A stretch of DNA of 10,457 bases from Thermoplasmata archaeon (GCA_030038885.1 JASHQY010000046.1:1-10457); one strand, 5' to 3'; numbered from the stretch's first letter, positions 1-7,382 are shown. Numbers and translations: made by a program. Notes: a model not told the origin generated them from the letters alone.

Positions 1-14
1 GCGGCCTCCGGTTC

Positions 15-43
15 CGTCTCGCGGGCCCGGAGACGCCGGGCCC
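15..43. repeat. Two overlapping, mutually exclusive inverted repeats
   Basis: CGTCTC (15-20) pairs with GAGACG (30-35). GGGCCCGG (23-30) pairs perfectly with CCGGGCCC (36-43). The two stems share bases 30-35, so only one can form at a time. The second is an 8-bp all-GC stem with a 5-nt loop and is followed by TTCT on the plus strand. It lies about 195 nt beyond the ackA stop and could be a terminator for that operon or for a gene to the left. The rest of 1-238 holds no gene I can support. Confidence 0.35.
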
Positions 44-238
44 TTCTGCGCGCGCCGGTCCAACGCCCCGCACTCCCGCGGAGGGCATCGGGTACGGTTC
101 GGGCCAGTCCGGCCGCGGCAGCGTCCGACCGAGGAGGTCGGCGAAGGTCTCGAACCTCCCGAGTGACGCTGTCCGTGGTCCCCGCTCTTCCGGTGGCCCG
201 GCGGAGGCCCTTCCCTCGCGGGAGCGGGGGCGCAGGGG

Positions 239-1333
239 TCACCGGGAGGCCAGGGCCTCGTGGACCCCTCGCGCGATCTCGAGGTCCTCGCGGGCCGCGA
301 CGACGAACGACCGCACCCGCGCCCCCGACGCGGAGAGCTCCCGGTCCGGCGGTCCCGCGTCGTTCCGCTCGCGGTCGAGGGCGATCCCCAGGAACCCGAG
401 GCCGGTCGCGGCTCGGGCGCGAATCTCGGGCGAGTGCTCGCCGACGCCACCCGTGAACACGAGCGCGTCGAGGCCGTCCATCGCCGCCGCCATGGCCGCG
501 ATCCCGGCGCGCAGCCGGTGCAGGTAGACCGCGATCGCCCGCGCCGCCTCGGCGTCCCCCCGGACCTCCGCCGCGAGGACCTCCCGGAGGTCGGCGCGGC
601 CGGCCAGTCCGGCCAGGCCCGAGCGGCGCTCGAGCGCGGACGCGAGCTCGGACGGCGGCAGTCCCGCGTGCTGCTCCAGCCACAGGACGAGCCCCGGGTC
701 GACGCTGCCCGAGCGGGTCGCCATCACCAGTCCCTCGAGCGGGGTGAACCCCATCGTCGTGTCGACCGAGACCCCGCCGTCCACGGCCGCCAGCGACGCG
801 CCCGCGCCGAGGTGGCACGTCACGATCCGCACGGTCGACCGATCCCGCCCCAGGAGCTCCGCGCCGCGGCGGGAGGCGTAGGCGTGGGACAGCCCGTGGA
901 AGCCGAACCGGCGGAGGCCCCATCGCCGGCGCCACTCGGCGGGGAGGGCGTACGTCGCGGCCGCGTCGGGGAGGTGCGCGTGGAACGCCGTGTCGAAGCA
1001 CGCGACCGCGGGCACTCCGTCGAGGAGCCGCGTCACGAGGTCGAGCGCGCGGAGCGAGATCGGCTGATGGAGCGGCGCGAGGTCCGCGAGCGCCTCGAGG
1101 CGGCGGCGCACGTCCGGGTCCACGATCACCGGTGAGGTGAACTCCGTGCCGCCGTGGACGATGCGGTGCCCGACCGCGTCGACCGGCCCGAGCCGGGCGA
1201 CGGCCTCCCGCACGGCCGCGGCCTCGATCCGGCCCTCGACCGCGGGCAGGTCCTCGCCCGCGACCCGCCGATCCCCGTCGACGCACGAGAGCTTGAGGCT
1301 GCTCGACCCGGCGTTGACGACCAGCACCCGCAT
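239..1333 (-). CDS. ackA: Acetate kinase
   Basis: This enzyme interconverts acetyl phosphate + ADP and acetate + ATP in the cytosol. The 364-residue product has every family landmark. The N-terminal block VNAGSSSLK carries N7, S10, S12 and K14, which match the numbering of the Methanosarcina enzyme. After it come GHRIVHGG (R57), FDTAFH (D114), GFHGLSH (H146), CHLGAGAS, the TMGFTPLEG block with R207 just after it, VFTGGVGEH (296-300) and E349 near the C-terminus, so the catalytic set is complete. It is about 35 residues shorter than a typical AckA, mainly through a compact N-terminal lobe. APLHQP replaces the more usual APLHNP; I believe this variant is common in AckA proteins linked to phosphoketolase. 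The ATG is preceded by GGAGG with a 6-nt spacer, and the gene lies 15 nt after the phosphoketolase stop, so the two are almost certainly co-transcribed. The physiological direction is probably acetate and ATP formation. Butyrate or propionate kinase is a less likely alternative. Confidence 0.95.
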   Translation of the reverse strand: MRVLVVNAGSSSLKLSCVDGDRRVAGEDLPAVEGRIEAAAVREAVARLGPVDAVGHRIVHGGTEFTSPVIVDPDVRRRLEALADLAPLHQPISLRALDLVTRLLDGVPAVACFDTAFHAHLPDAAATYALPAEWRRRWGLRRFGFHGLSHAYASRRGAELLGRDRSTVRIVTCHLGAGASLAAVDGGVSVDTTMGFTPLEGLVMATRSGSVDPGLVLWLEQHAGLPPSELASALERRSGLAGLAGRADLREVLAAEVRGDAEAARAIAVYLHRLRAGIAAMAAAMDGLDALVFTGGVGEHSPEIRARAATGLGFLGIALDRERNDAGPPDRELSASGARVRSFVVAAREDLEIARGVHEALASR

Positions 1334-1339
1334 CGTCCC

Positions 1340-1344
1340 CCTCC
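1340..1344 (-). promoter_or_regulatory. Shine-Dalgarno site of ackA
   Basis: On the minus strand GGAGG lies 6 nt before the ackA ATG, inside the 15-nt gap after the upstream gene. This internal operon gene therefore uses a classical ribosome binding site, unlike several first genes in the window that appear leaderless. The site fixes the ackA start. Confidence 0.75.
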
Positions 1345-1348
1345 GGGC

Positions 1349-3736
1349 TCAGTACGGCCACACCCAGTCCCGCACGCGCGGCGGGTCCTCGCCCTCGGCC
1401 CGGGCGTACGCGCGGCAGCGCATCCGCTCGTCCGCCATCTCCTGGCGGAGGTCGGCGGCGTGCGAGCCGAGCCGCGGCACGCGGTCGATGACGTCCATCA
1501 CGAGGTGGAACCGGTCGAGGTCGTTCAGCACGACCATGTCGAACGGCGTGGTCGTCGTGCCCTCCTCCTTGTAGCCCCGCACGTGGAGGTTCGCGTGGTT
1601 GTTCCGCCGGTAGGTCAGGCGGTGGATGAGCCACGGGTACCCGTGGTAGGCGAACACGACCGGCCGGTCCCGGGTGAACAGCGAGTCGAACTCCTGGTCG
1701 GAGAGCCCGTGCGGGTGCTCCGAGTCCGGCTGCAGGCGCATGAGGTCGACGACGTTGACGACCCGCACCTTGAGCGTCGGCAGCCGGCGGCGCAGGAGGT
1801 CCACGGCCGCGAGGGTCTCGAGCGTCGGGATGTCCCCGCAGCACGCCATCACGACGTCCGGGTCGCCTTGGTCGTTCGACGCCCACTCCCAGATCCCGAG
1901 CCCCCGGGTGCAGTGCCGCACCGCGTCGTCCATCGCGAGGTAGTTGAGCGCCGGCTGCTTGCCCGCGACGACGACGTTCACGTACTGCCGGCTGCGCAGG
2001 CAGTGGTCCATCACGGAGAGCAGGCAGTTCGCGTCCGGCGGCAGGTAGACCCGGATCACCTCGGCCTTCTTGTTCACGACGTGGTCGATGAACCCCGGGT
2101 CCTGGTGCGAGAACCCGTTGTGGTCCTGGCGCCACACGTGCGACGAGAGCAGGTAGTTCAGCGAGGCGATCGGGCGACGCCACGGGATCCCGCGGGTCGT
2201 CTTCAGCCACTTCGCGTGCTGGTTGAACATCGAGTCGACGATGTGGACGAACGCCTCGTAGCAGTTGAACAGCCCGTGGCGCCCGGTCAGGAGATACCCT
2301 TCGAGCCAGCCCTCGCACTGGTGCTCGGACAGCACCTCGAGCACCCGGCCCTCGGGCGCGAGGTGGTCGTCGGTGGGCCGGCGCTCCGCCTCCCATTGGC
2401 GGTCGGTCGCCTCGAAGACCGCCTGGAGCCGGTTGGAGGCCGTCTCGTCGGGCCCGAAGAGGCGGAACTGCCGGGGGTTGGCCCGCACGACGTCGCGCAG
2501 GAACTCCCCGAGCACGCGCGTCGCCTCGGCGGTCGTCGTCGCGGGCTTCGGGACCTCGACCCGGTACGCCCGGAAGTCCGGCAGCGCGAGGTCTCTCAGG
2601 AGCAGCCCCCCGTTCGCGTGCGGGTTGGCGCTCATCCGGCGGTCGCCCTCGGGCGGGAGCGCGGCGAGCTCGGGCACGAGCGCCCCGTGCGCGTCGAACA
2701 GCTCCTCGGGCCGGTAGCTGCGCATCCACTGCTCGAGGAGGGCGAGGTGCTCTGGATTCGTCCGCACGTCCGTGATCGGCACCTGATGCGAGCGCCACGT
2801 CCCTTCGACCGGCAGTCCGTCGACGAACTTCGGGCCGGTCCAGCCCTTCGGGGTCCGAAGGACGATCATCGGCCAACGGGGCCGGGCGGAGCGGCCGCCG
2901 GTGCGGGCGGCGCGCTGGATCGCGGCGATCTCCCCGACCGCCCAGTCCATCGCGGCCGCCATGCGCGGATGCATCTCGGCGGGGTCGTCGCCCGAGACCC
3001 AGCGGACCTCGTGCCCGTACCCTTCGAGGAGCGACGTGAGCTCGGAGTCCCCGATCCGGCCGAGCACCGTCGGGTTCGCGATCTTGTACCCGTTGAGGTG
3101 AAGGATCGGCAGGACCGCCCCGTCCGAGACCGGGCTCAGGAACTTGTTCGAGTGCCAACCGGTCGCGAGCGGCCCGGTTTCCGCTTCGCCGTCGCCGACG
3201 ATGCAGCACACCACCAGGTCGGGGTTGTCGAACGCGGCCCCGTAGGCGTGGGCGAGCGCGTACCCGAGCTCCCCGCCCTCGTGGATCGAGCCGGGGGTCT
3301 CGGGCGAGACGTGCGAGGGGATCCCGCCCGGAAAGGAGAACTGGCGGAACAGCCGACGCAGTCCCTCGGCGTCGCGCGTGAGGTGCGGATAGACCTCCGA
3401 GTACGTCCCTTCGAGGTAGGCGTTGGCGACCGCCGCGGGGCCCCCGTGCCCCGGTCCCATCACGTAGATCGCGTTGAGGTCCGCGGCGCGGATCACGCGG
3501 TTCATGTGGGCGTACACGAAGTTGATGCCCGGCGTCGTCCCCCAGTGCCCGAGCAGCCGCGGCTTGACGTGCCGGGGTTCGAGCGGGACGTTCAGGAGCG
3601 GGTTGTCCATGAGGTAGATCTGGCCGACCGAGAGGTAGTTCGCGGCCCGCCAGTACGCGTCGATCCGGGCCCCCTCGGACCCGGAGAGCGGGGAGGGTTC
3701 GGGCGGCGCGGCCGTCACGGCCCTCCCGTCGGCCAC
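1349..3736 (-). CDS. xfp: Xylulose-5-phosphate/fructose-6-phosphate phosphoketolase
   Basis: This thiamine-diphosphate enzyme cleaves xylulose-5-P (and often fructose-6-P) with phosphate to acetyl phosphate plus glyceraldehyde-3-P (or erythrose-4-P). The 795-residue product has the normal full length. It keeps the N-terminal YWRAANYLSVGQIYL block, GHWGTTPG (H64), GPGHGGP (H97), PSHVSPETPG (H142), the ThDP/Mg motif GDGEAETGPLATGWHSNKF (181-199), RSHQVP (H317), SEHQCEGWLEGY with the probable catalytic Glu at about 471, and SSHVWRQDHNGFSHQDPG (531-548). The histidines fall at or near the positions of the catalytic and substrate-binding residues of the Bifidobacterium enzyme, so activity is expected. 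The start used is GTG at 3736, the first start codon in frame. A second GTG at codon 7 (3718) has GGGAGG only 3 nt upstream and is possible. The ackA gene follows immediately and would convert the acetyl phosphate to acetate and ATP. Substrate preference (X5P only, or dual) cannot be read from the sequence. Confidence 0.97.
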   Translation of the reverse strand: MADGRAVTAAPPEPSPLSGSEGARIDAYWRAANYLSVGQIYLMDNPLLNVPLEPRHVKPRLLGHWGTTPGINFVYAHMNRVIRAADLNAIYVMGPGHGGPAAVANAYLEGTYSEVYPHLTRDAEGLRRLFRQFSFPGGIPSHVSPETPGSIHEGGELGYALAHAYGAAFDNPDLVVCCIVGDGEAETGPLATGWHSNKFLSPVSDGAVLPILHLNGYKIANPTVLGRIGDSELTSLLEGYGHEVRWVSGDDPAEMHPRMAAAMDWAVGEIAAIQRAARTGGRSARPRWPMIVLRTPKGWTGPKFVDGLPVEGTWRSHQVPITDVRTNPEHLALLEQWMRSYRPEELFDAHGALVPELAALPPEGDRRMSANPHANGGLLLRDLALPDFRAYRVEVPKPATTTAEATRVLGEFLRDVVRANPRQFRLFGPDETASNRLQAVFEATDRQWEAERRPTDDHLAPEGRVLEVLSEHQCEGWLEGYLLTGRHGLFNCYEAFVHIVDSMFNQHAKWLKTTRGIPWRRPIASLNYLLSSHVWRQDHNGFSHQDPGFIDHVVNKKAEVIRVYLPPDANCLLSVMDHCLRSRQYVNVVVAGKQPALNYLAMDDAVRHCTRGLGIWEWASNDQGDPDVVMACCGDIPTLETLAAVDLLRRRLPTLKVRVVNVVDLMRLQPDSEHPHGLSDQEFDSLFTRDRPVVFAYHGYPWLIHRLTYRRNNHANLHVRGYKEEGTTTTPFDMVVLNDLDRFHLVMDVIDRVPRLGSHAADLRQEMADERMRCRAYARAEGEDPPRVRDWVWPY

Positions 3737-3816
3737 CGCGGGCGGCCGGTCTCCCGAGGGGCGGATCGGACCACGCTCGCAACCTCCGCGGTGCGCTCCG
3801 AACCGCGTTCGCGTCC

Positions 3817-3855
3817 GATCAATCCTTGATCGGCGGGTCCTTGATCGGGGGGTCC
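3817..3855. repeat. 15-nt tandem repeat with adjoining inverted repeat
   Basis: Two tandem 15-nt units, TCCTTGATCGGCGGG (3823-3837) and TCCTTGATCGGGGGG (3838-3852), differ at one base and are followed by a further TCC. The first unit also forms a perfect inverted repeat with the bases before it: GATCAA-TCC-TTGATC at 3817-3831. The cluster begins 80 nt upstream of the xfp start, in the divergent promoter region, and is locally AT-rich for this genome. An operator for the phosphoketolase operon is plausible but is inference only. Confidence 0.6.
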
Positions 3856-4087
3856 GGCGTCTTCTCGGGGGTCTCCCCGGAGCGCGGACGGGCGGGTCGA
3901 GGAGCTCGCACGGATCGCAGGAGGGTAGCGCGCGGGGCGATCGGATCGTTCGTCGGCATGACCGGTCGGCGGGACGAGGGAACCGGGCTACAAGTCTCTT
4001 TGCGCGCTCGGCCGCCCGGCGGACCCGCGTCGGAGGGGCGGACGCTCCGCCCGACCGACCGGGCGCCCACGGCGAGCCTCCGGGAGG

Positions 4088-4093
4088 TTAATC
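4088..4093 (+). promoter_or_regulatory. TATA-like box of the cyclase gene
   Basis: TTAATC stands out in a GC-rich context, preceded by a purine-rich GGGAGG stretch that could act as a BRE. Its centre is about 25 nt upstream of the GTG start codon at 4116. That is the TATA-to-start-site distance of archaeal promoters, so transcription would begin at or next to the start codon. A GGAG at 4108-4111 with a 4-nt spacer is a weaker alternative signal. Confidence 0.45.
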
Positions 4094-4115
4094 TGGCGCC
4101 CCTCGATGGAGCACC

Positions 4116-6041
4116 GTGGCCGCGCACCGTCGGCTCGCCGCGATCATGTTCACCGACATCGTGGGCTTCACGTCGGCGGCGCAGGACAGCGAAGCGGACG
4201 CGCTCCGGATGCTCCGGGAGGAGGAGGAGCTGGTCCGACCCCTGTTCGCCGCGCACCGGGGACGCGAGGTCAAGTCGACGGGGGATGGGTCCCTGGTCGA
4301 GTTCGAGAGCGCGCTGCGGGCGGTCGAGTGCGCGCTCGCGATCCACGATCGGGTGCGCGATCGCAATGCCCGGGCGCCGGGGCCGAAGCTCCGATTGCGG
4401 ATCGGGGTGCACCTCGGCGACGTCGAGGAGCGGAACGGGGACATCTTCGGCGACGCGGTGAACATCGCGTCACGCATCGAGACGTTCGCCCCGCCCGGCG
4501 GGCTCTGCATCTCCGGACCGGTCTATGAGCAGGTCCGCAACAAGATCGCCCAGTCGATCGAGTCCCTCGGGCCCCAGACGCTGAAGCACGTCCGCTTCCC
4601 GGTCGAGATCTACCGGGTCGGCGCCGCCGAGCCCCCGGAGCCCTCGGCGGGACCCCCGGGGATCGCCCGGCTCGCGGTCCTCCCGTTCGCGAGCATCAGT
4701 CCGGATCCCCAGGACGCGTACTTCGCCGACGGCCTCACGGAGGAGCTGATCCACGTGCTCTCGCAGCTCCGCGGGCTCCGGGTGATCGCCCGCACGTCCG
4801 TGAACGCGTACCGCTCCACGGCGAAGACCGTCGCTCAGATCGGCGCCGAGCTCGGGGTCACGTCCCTGCTCGAGGGGAGCGTACGGAAGGAGGGGGACCA
4901 GCTCCGCATCACGGTGCAGCTGGTCCCCGTCGACTCCCAGGCGCCGGCCTGGGCGCGGACCTACGACCGCACGCTCGACCACGTGTTCGCCGTCCAGGCC
5001 GACATCGCCCGGCTCGTCGCGCGGCGGTTGAGGGTCCGCGTCCGCTCGGCCGAGGCGACCCGCCTCCGTTCGCGTCCCCGCGTGCGGTCCGAATCCTACC
5101 TCGCGTACCTTCGCGGCCGGAGCTGCCTGAACCAGGTGGTCACGAAGGACTCGCTCGAGCGCGCCCGCTCCGAGTTCGAGCGCGCGATCGCGCTCGATCC
5201 CCAGAACGCGCCGGCGCACTCCGGCCTCGCGGACGCGATCCGCCAGCTCGGGTGGTACTACGGAGGGGGCCCCGGGGCTCCGACGGACGCGGAGGCCGGC
5301 CGGTGGACCGCGCGGGCGCTCGAGCTCGACCCGAAGCTCGCGGAGGCCCACGCGTCGCTGGGACTGCTGCGATGGGACGCGTTCGACTACGCGGCCGCGG
5401 AGCGGGAGTTCCGGGCCGCCCTGTCGTTGAGCCCGAGCTACTCGCAGGGACACTTCTGGTACGCCGTCCTGCTCGAGGACCTCGCGCGACCGGACGAGGC
5501 GCTCGAGGAGCTGACGCTCGCGGAGGGCGCGGACCCCCTCTCCTCGAAGAACCTCTTCCAGCTGAGCTGCCTGCTGATCTGGCTGGGCCGCCTCGACGAG
5601 GCGTACGCGAGGATCCAGCGGCTCGGCGAGCTCGCGCCGTCGGGGCGGGGCTACTTCAACGCGCTCGCGCGCTACCACCTCGCCCGGTCGGACCTCCCCG
5701 AGTCCCTTCGGGCGGTCCGCCAGATGGCGGCGGCCGCCGAGGAGCCCCGGCTGCGCGACGTGCTGGAGGCGCTCGCCCGGGGCCTCTCGGGGGACGCGGA
5801 CGGGGCGCGGAGCCTCCTGGCGCGGGAGGCAGAGCTTCCGGACTACCCTCCGACCCAATGGATCGTCGGCTGGGCGTACGCCGAGCTCGGGGACCGGGCG
5901 GAGTGCTTCCGCTGGCTCGAGAAGGCCCGTCGGAACCACAACCTCCCGCTCCAGCAGTTCCGCCTCGATCCGCGGCTCGCACCGATCCGCACCGACCCGC
6001 GATTCGGCGAGCTGCTCCGCGCGATGAGGCTCGTTCCCTGA
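4116..6041 (+). CDS. Class III adenylate cyclase fused to TolB-like domain and TPR array
   Basis: This is a predicted soluble cAMP-forming signalling protein of 641 residues. The cyclase domain (about 5-168) has both metal-binding aspartates (D14 in MFTDIVGFT, D57 in STGDG). It also has the adenine-selecting pair K53 and D109, and the transition-state residues N116 and R120 in FGDAVNIASR, with the 7- and 4-residue spacing of active class III enzymes. After a Pro-rich linker (172-182) comes a TolB-like domain (about 184-305) with AVLPFASISPDPQDAYFADG, VIARTSVNAYRS and LEGSVRKEGDQLRI. TPR-type helices fill about 326-605, for example 408-440 and 441-474, and a DPRLAPIRTDPRFGELL tail closes the protein. 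No signal peptide or membrane segment is visible. The same architecture is frequent in bacteria, where its ligand is generally unknown. The GTG start is chosen because the catalytic domain begins at once, and no better in-frame start is seen. The upstream ATG at 4106 is in another frame. Confidence 0.92.
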   Translation: MAAHRRLAAIMFTDIVGFTSAAQDSEADALRMLREEEELVRPLFAAHRGREVKSTGDGSLVEFESALRAVECALAIHDRVRDRNARAPGPKLRLRIGVHLGDVEERNGDIFGDAVNIASRIETFAPPGGLCISGPVYEQVRNKIAQSIESLGPQTLKHVRFPVEIYRVGAAEPPEPSAGPPGIARLAVLPFASISPDPQDAYFADGLTEELIHVLSQLRGLRVIARTSVNAYRSTAKTVAQIGAELGVTSLLEGSVRKEGDQLRITVQLVPVDSQAPAWARTYDRTLDHVFAVQADIARLVARRLRVRVRSAEATRLRSRPRVRSESYLAYLRGRSCLNQVVTKDSLERARSEFERAIALDPQNAPAHSGLADAIRQLGWYYGGGPGAPTDAEAGRWTARALELDPKLAEAHASLGLLRWDAFDYAAAEREFRAALSLSPSYSQGHFWYAVLLEDLARPDEALEELTLAEGADPLSSKNLFQLSCLLIWLGRLDEAYARIQRLGELAPSGRGYFNALARYHLARSDLPESLRAVRQMAAAAEEPRLRDVLEALARGLSGDADGARSLLAREAELPDYPPTQWIVGWAYAELGDRAECFRWLEKARRNHNLPLQQFRLDPRLAPIRTDPRFGELLRAMRLVP

Positions 6042-6046
6042 CGGCG

Positions 6047-6066
6047 GCCGGGGCGGAGCGCCCGGC
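6047..6066. terminator. GC-rich hairpin between convergent genes
   Basis: GCCGGGGCG and CGCCCGGC flank a GAG loop, with one bulged G, in the 56-nt gap between the convergent cyclase and propeller genes. It could end transcription in either direction. No T-tract follows, and hairpins arise easily at this base composition, so the call is weak. Confidence 0.25.
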
Positions 6067-6097
6067 GACGGACCGCGACCGATCCGACCGGGCCCGC

Positions 6098-7228
6098 TCA
6101 GCCCGCGGGATTCGCCACCGAGACCGAGTGGATCGCCGGGAACTGGTAGGGGGCCTGCAGCCAAGACCGGCCCGCGTCGGGCGAGAGGAACAGCTGGCCG
6201 GTCGTGGTGCCCGCGTAGATGCCGGCCGGGTCGAGCGCGTCGCAGGCGATCCCCTCCCGGTGGATGCCGAAGTCCCCCGGGAACCGGGTCGGAGGCATCA
6301 GGGCGCTCCACCGCCGGGCCGTGTCGTCCCACTGATAGACCTGGAAGCCCCCGCGCGACGTCAGCCGGGACTCCCCGAGGAGCGGCACGAAGAACGCACG
6401 GCCGGGCCGGCTCGGCGCGGTCGCGACCCCGAACCCGAAATCGTCGTCGAGGGACCTTCCGATCCGGCGCCAGCGCTCGCCCGCGTCGTGGCTGACGTAG
6501 ATCCCCCCGTGGTCCTGGCGGTAGAGCGTGTCGGGACGCGCCGGGTCGAGCGCCACCTTGTGCACGCACTGGCCGACCTCGGGGTACTTCTCGGGCTGGA
6601 ACGGCGTCTCCACGCCCCGGTTCGCGAGCGCCCAGTTGCGGCCGCCGTCGTCCGTGCGGAACAACCCCGCGGCGGAGATCCCCGCGTACATCCGGTGCGG
6701 TCGCGTCGGGTCGACGAGGATCGTGTGCAGGCACGGTCCTCCGTTCCCCGGATTCCACTTCGGCTTCGAGGGATGATCGTTGAGCCCGCGGACCGGCGTC
6801 CAGGTCCGGGCCGAGTCGTCGCTGCGGTGGAGGGAGTACGGGTCCAGCCCGAGGAAGAGCGTGTCCGGCTCGCTCGCGGGTCCGGGCTCGAGGTGCCAGA
6901 GGTTCGCGACCGGGTACTTCGGCTCCGGGGTATCGGGGTTCCCGTCGAACCGCGGGGGCCGCGTCTTCGTCGATTCCATCATCGGGGTCGCGACCTCGCT
7001 CCACTTCTTCCCGTAGTCCCGGGAGCGGTACAGGACCGGGCCCCACAGCCACGAGTTCACGCACGCGTACAGCTCGCCGGGACGGCGCGGATCGGCGGTC
7101 ATGTGGAACACGTCGGTCCCCTTCTGCAGCTGCGCGGCCAGCCGCCACTTCCGGCGCGCGGGGTCGCTCTCGACGATGTATCCGCCCTTTCGGGTCCCCA
7201 CGAGGACCCGCACCTTCCTGGCCGCCAT
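6098..7228 (-). CDS. Asp-box (BNR) repeat beta-propeller protein, sialidase/VPS10-like
   Basis: The 376-residue product is built from sialidase-like Asp-box repeats (S/T-x-D-x-G-x-x-W). Clear copies are at 69-76 (SRDYGKKW), 136-143 (SDDSARTW), 192-199 (TDDGGRNW), 246-253 (SHDAGERW) and 349-356 (SPDAGRSW). Degenerate ones lie near 21-28 and 301-307, which fits a six- or seven-bladed propeller. Between them are DP-x-RP turns (46-50, 173-177, 228-232) typical of this family. There is no signal peptide, so the protein is probably cytosolic. The sialidase arginine triad is not evident, and no enzymatic function should be assumed. Relatives are annotated variously as glycosyl hydrolase, exo-alpha-sialidase or YVTN/BNR-like protein. 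The chosen ATG starts the first strand (KVRVLVGTRKGG). GGTGA lies 11 nt upstream, and an in-frame GTG at 7243 would add five residues. Longer versions of the frame run antisense through the regulator gene and look non-coding. Confidence 0.78.
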   Translation of the reverse strand: MAARKVRVLVGTRKGGYIVESDPARRKWRLAAQLQKGTDVFHMTADPRRPGELYACVNSWLWGPVLYRSRDYGKKWSEVATPMMESTKTRPPRFDGNPDTPEPKYPVANLWHLEPGPASEPDTLFLGLDPYSLHRSDDSARTWTPVRGLNDHPSKPKWNPGNGGPCLHTILVDPTRPHRMYAGISAAGLFRTDDGGRNWALANRGVETPFQPEKYPEVGQCVHKVALDPARPDTLYRQDHGGIYVSHDAGERWRRIGRSLDDDFGFGVATAPSRPGRAFFVPLLGESRLTSRGGFQVYQWDDTARRWSALMPPTRFPGDFGIHREGIACDALDPAGIYAGTTTGQLFLSPDAGRSWLQAPYQFPAIHSVSVANPAG

Positions 7229-7337
7229 CCGTGTTCCGGTCACCGAAGCGGCCCGACGAGGTCGCCGCGAGGGCCCCGTGGCGGGGCTCCCGAGCGGCGC
7301 AGCATCCCTTCCGGGTCCCTTCCGACGGAAGGGTAAC

Positions 7338-7378
7338 GATTGTAAACCATATGAACCGCTAGGCGAGTGAAAGTATAC
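7338..7378. promoter_or_regulatory. AT-rich divergent promoter region of the HxlR and propeller genes
   Basis: This is the most AT-rich stretch in the neighbourhood. It contains GATTGTAAACC, the palindrome CATATG (7348-7353) and the palindrome GTATAC (7373-7378). CATATGAA is centred about 31 nt upstream of the regulator ATG and could serve as its TATA element with a 6-7-nt leader. On the minus strand TTTACAAT could serve the propeller gene with a leader of about 90 nt. HxlR proteins often bind their own upstream region, so an autoregulatory operator is likely here. That last point is inference. Confidence 0.5.
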
Positions 7379-7382
7379 CGAC

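Larger units (their letters stand above)
3737..4115. other. Divergent intergenic region between xfp and the cyclase gene
   Basis: This 379-nt stretch has no convincing gene. Open frames crossing it on both strands are arginine- and proline-rich shadows that continue antisense or out of frame into the cyclase gene. It should hold the promoters of both divergent genes. Visible structure is the repeat cluster at 3817-3855, a slightly AT-richer patch around 3988-4002 (CTACAAGTCTCTTTG), and a TTAATC box at 4088-4093 just upstream of the cyclase start. I see no tRNA-like or other RNA gene in it. Confidence 0.6.

Noticed and set aside
126..165. GGTCTCGAACCTCCC resembling a tRNA T-arm
   Set aside because: The flanking bases do not form a 5-bp T-stem, and no acceptor or anticodon arm could be found around it.
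1154..3829. An 891-codon open frame on the plus strand opposite xfp and ackA
   Set aside because: It is exactly antisense to two well-recognised enzymes and is made of Arg/Val/Pro/Asp-rich sequence with no family motif. Long antisense frames are expected where third positions are nearly all G or C.
3826..4461. Possible small gene in the xfp-cyclase gap (frames on both strands)
   Set aside because: Both frames continue out of register into the cyclase gene, are low in complexity, and begin within the tandem repeat, which simply translates as a short repeated peptide.
4470..7148. An 892-codon open frame on the minus strand opposite the cyclase and across the propeller gene
   Set aside because: It is antisense to the cyclase-TolB-TPR gene and out of frame with the propeller gene, and the product is low-complexity and Arg/Gly/Pro-rich.
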